From assembly GCA_946479025.1 (NCBI GenBank), contig CAMLDM010000024.1, forward strand, positions 1-13,258: a stretch of DNA of 13,258 nucleotides, written 5' to 3'. The position numbers were made by a program, and so were the translations under genes. Origin of the DNA: an uncultured Candidatus Saccharibacteria bacterium (GTDB lineage: Bacteria; Patescibacteria; Saccharimonadia; Saccharimonadales; CAMLKC01). Of the stretch, positions 12,603 to 13,258 are shown in pieces; the first letter of the stretch is position 1, and each line of letters begins with the position of its first letter. Below the pieces are notes generated by a model. The model was not told the origin of the DNA and searched no databases. It saw nothing but the letters and a program-made list of their open reading frames with translations.

Positions 12603-13258
12603 ATGAACACTACGATCGTTGGCGGGGGATTTGGCGGCGTAAAAGCGGCGCTCGAGCTTGCGAAAGACCCGAAAAACCACGTGACGCTTATTAGCGACAA
12701 GCCTGATTTCCAATATTATCCTGCGTTGTATGGTGCGGCGACCGGTCGTAGTCATCTTGAATCGTGGGTTCCGCTGAGTAAGATATTTACGGGCAAGAAA
12801 AACGTGACCATTAAGCTCGATACGATTTCAGGTATTGACGTTGCGGCGAAAAAGCTAACGGGCGCTTCGGGCGAAATGTACATGTTTGAAAAGTGTATTA
12901 TTGCGCTTGGATCGGTAACGACGTTCTTTGGCATCAAAGGGCTTGACACGTATGCGTACGGCATCAAATCTGCCGATGAGGTAGAGCGCCTGAAGCGGCA
13001 TATCTATGATGACATTACGCAAGAGCGTGCAGATCGTCGTTATGTTGTCGTAGGAGCGGGTCCGACCGGGGTGGAGCTTGCGGCCGCGCTCGGCACGTAC
13101 ATAAAGCGACTCTGTAAGCACTGTGGCGTGCCTGACCGCAAAGTAAACATTGATCTTATTGAGGCCGCTCCGCGAGTGCTACCCCGGATGCATGAAAAGA
13201 TCAGTGAACACGTAACGAAGCACCTGGAAAAACTCGGCGTCAACGTTCAGGTGGGCAA
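12603..13258 (+). CDS. ndh: Type II NADH:quinone oxidoreductase (NDH-2), 5' part
   Basis: The first 218 codons of a FAD-dependent, non-proton-pumping NADH:quinone oxidoreductase; the gene runs off the window. The N-terminal FAD Rossmann motif is IVGGGFGGVKAALEL (5-19), followed by YYPALYGAATG (38-48), a common NDH-2/sulfide:quinone reductase family block. CIIALGS (98-104) precedes the second dinucleotide-binding site VVVGAGPTGVELAAALG (148-164), and DLIEAAPRVLPRM (184-196) follows. AAAGGA 8 nt before the ATG is a good ribosome-binding site. Lacking the C-terminal membrane and quinone region, the window cannot fully separate NDH-2 from a related pyridine nucleotide-disulfide oxidoreductase. 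Its position after cyoE supports a short NADH-to-O2 chain. A CKHC motif at 171-174 is unexplained. Confidence 0.88.
   Translation, partial: MNTTIVGGGFGGVKAALELAKDPKNHVTLISDKPDFQYYPALYGAATGRSHLESWVPLSKIFTGKKNVTIKLDTISGIDVAAKKLTGASGEMYMFEKCIIALGSVTTFFGIKGLDTYAYGIKSADEVERLKRHIYDDITQERADRRYVVVGAGPTGVELAAALGTYIKRLCKHCGVPDRKVNIDLIEAAPRVLPRMHEKISEHVTKHLEKLGVNVQVG

Noticed and set aside
1..13258. CRISPR array, tRNA or rRNA genes, insertion sequences
   Set aside because: No regularly spaced repeats, no tRNA-like cloverleaf or rRNA segment, and no transposase-like frame or terminal inverted repeats were seen by eye on either strand.

Overview
This window probably comes from an environmental member of Candidatus Saccharibacteria (TM7, Patescibacteria/CPR), or a close relative. 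That is an inference from content: tightly packed genes with ATGA overlaps, several genes that appear to start right at a TATACT-type -10 box, a complete cytochrome bo3 operon (cyoABCDE), a following type II NADH dehydrogenase, and many small membrane proteins. bo3 oxidase plus NDH-2 is a respiratory set known from some environmental Saccharibacteria. TGA is a normal stop here, so the Gracilibacteria/SR1 recoding does not apply. Base composition looks roughly balanced.

Layout. Positions 15-1418 (+) hold a small four-helix membrane protein followed by rmuC. Positions 1419-1934 hold a GC-rich hairpin, a 68-residue one-helix membrane protein on the minus strand (1548-1754) with a near-consensus promoter, and a perfect 12-bp terminator stem. 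Positions 1935-2792 (-) encode an MIP/aquaporin-like channel with an unusual Lys/Ala-rich N-terminal tail. It is divergent from a 79-residue membrane-anchored protein (2874-3113, +), and the two are separated by mirrored copies of the same extended -10 sequence. Positions 3162-7466 (+) form a four-gene block, pheS / MazG-like / FMN split-barrel protein / pheT, in which all three junctions are ATGA overlaps. Positions 7534-12287 (+) are cyoA, cyoB, cyoC, cyoD and cyoE. A small three-helix membrane protein of unknown function (12307-12567, +) and the 5' part of an NDH-2 gene (12603 to the window end) follow.

How the genes work together. NDH-2 would oxidise NADH and reduce quinone, and the CyoABCD complex would re-oxidise quinol with O2. 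CyoE would convert heme b to heme o for the oxidase. CyoB keeps every heme, copper, D-channel and K-channel residue checked against the E. coli enzyme, so the oxidase looks functional, but one quinol-site histidine is replaced. PheS and PheT form phenylalanyl-tRNA synthetase; the two enzymes between them look like nucleotide and flavin/redox housekeeping proteins.

The most notable points are: (i) a recurrent leaderless-gene architecture, with TATACT exactly 6 nt before ATG in three genes; (ii) the aquaporin-like channel, which lacks the Arg normally following the second NPA and carries a histone-like basic tail; (iii) the interrupted pheS-pheT operon; (iv) the respiratory locus with an unassigned small membrane protein and a short upstream reading frame overlapping the cyoA start.
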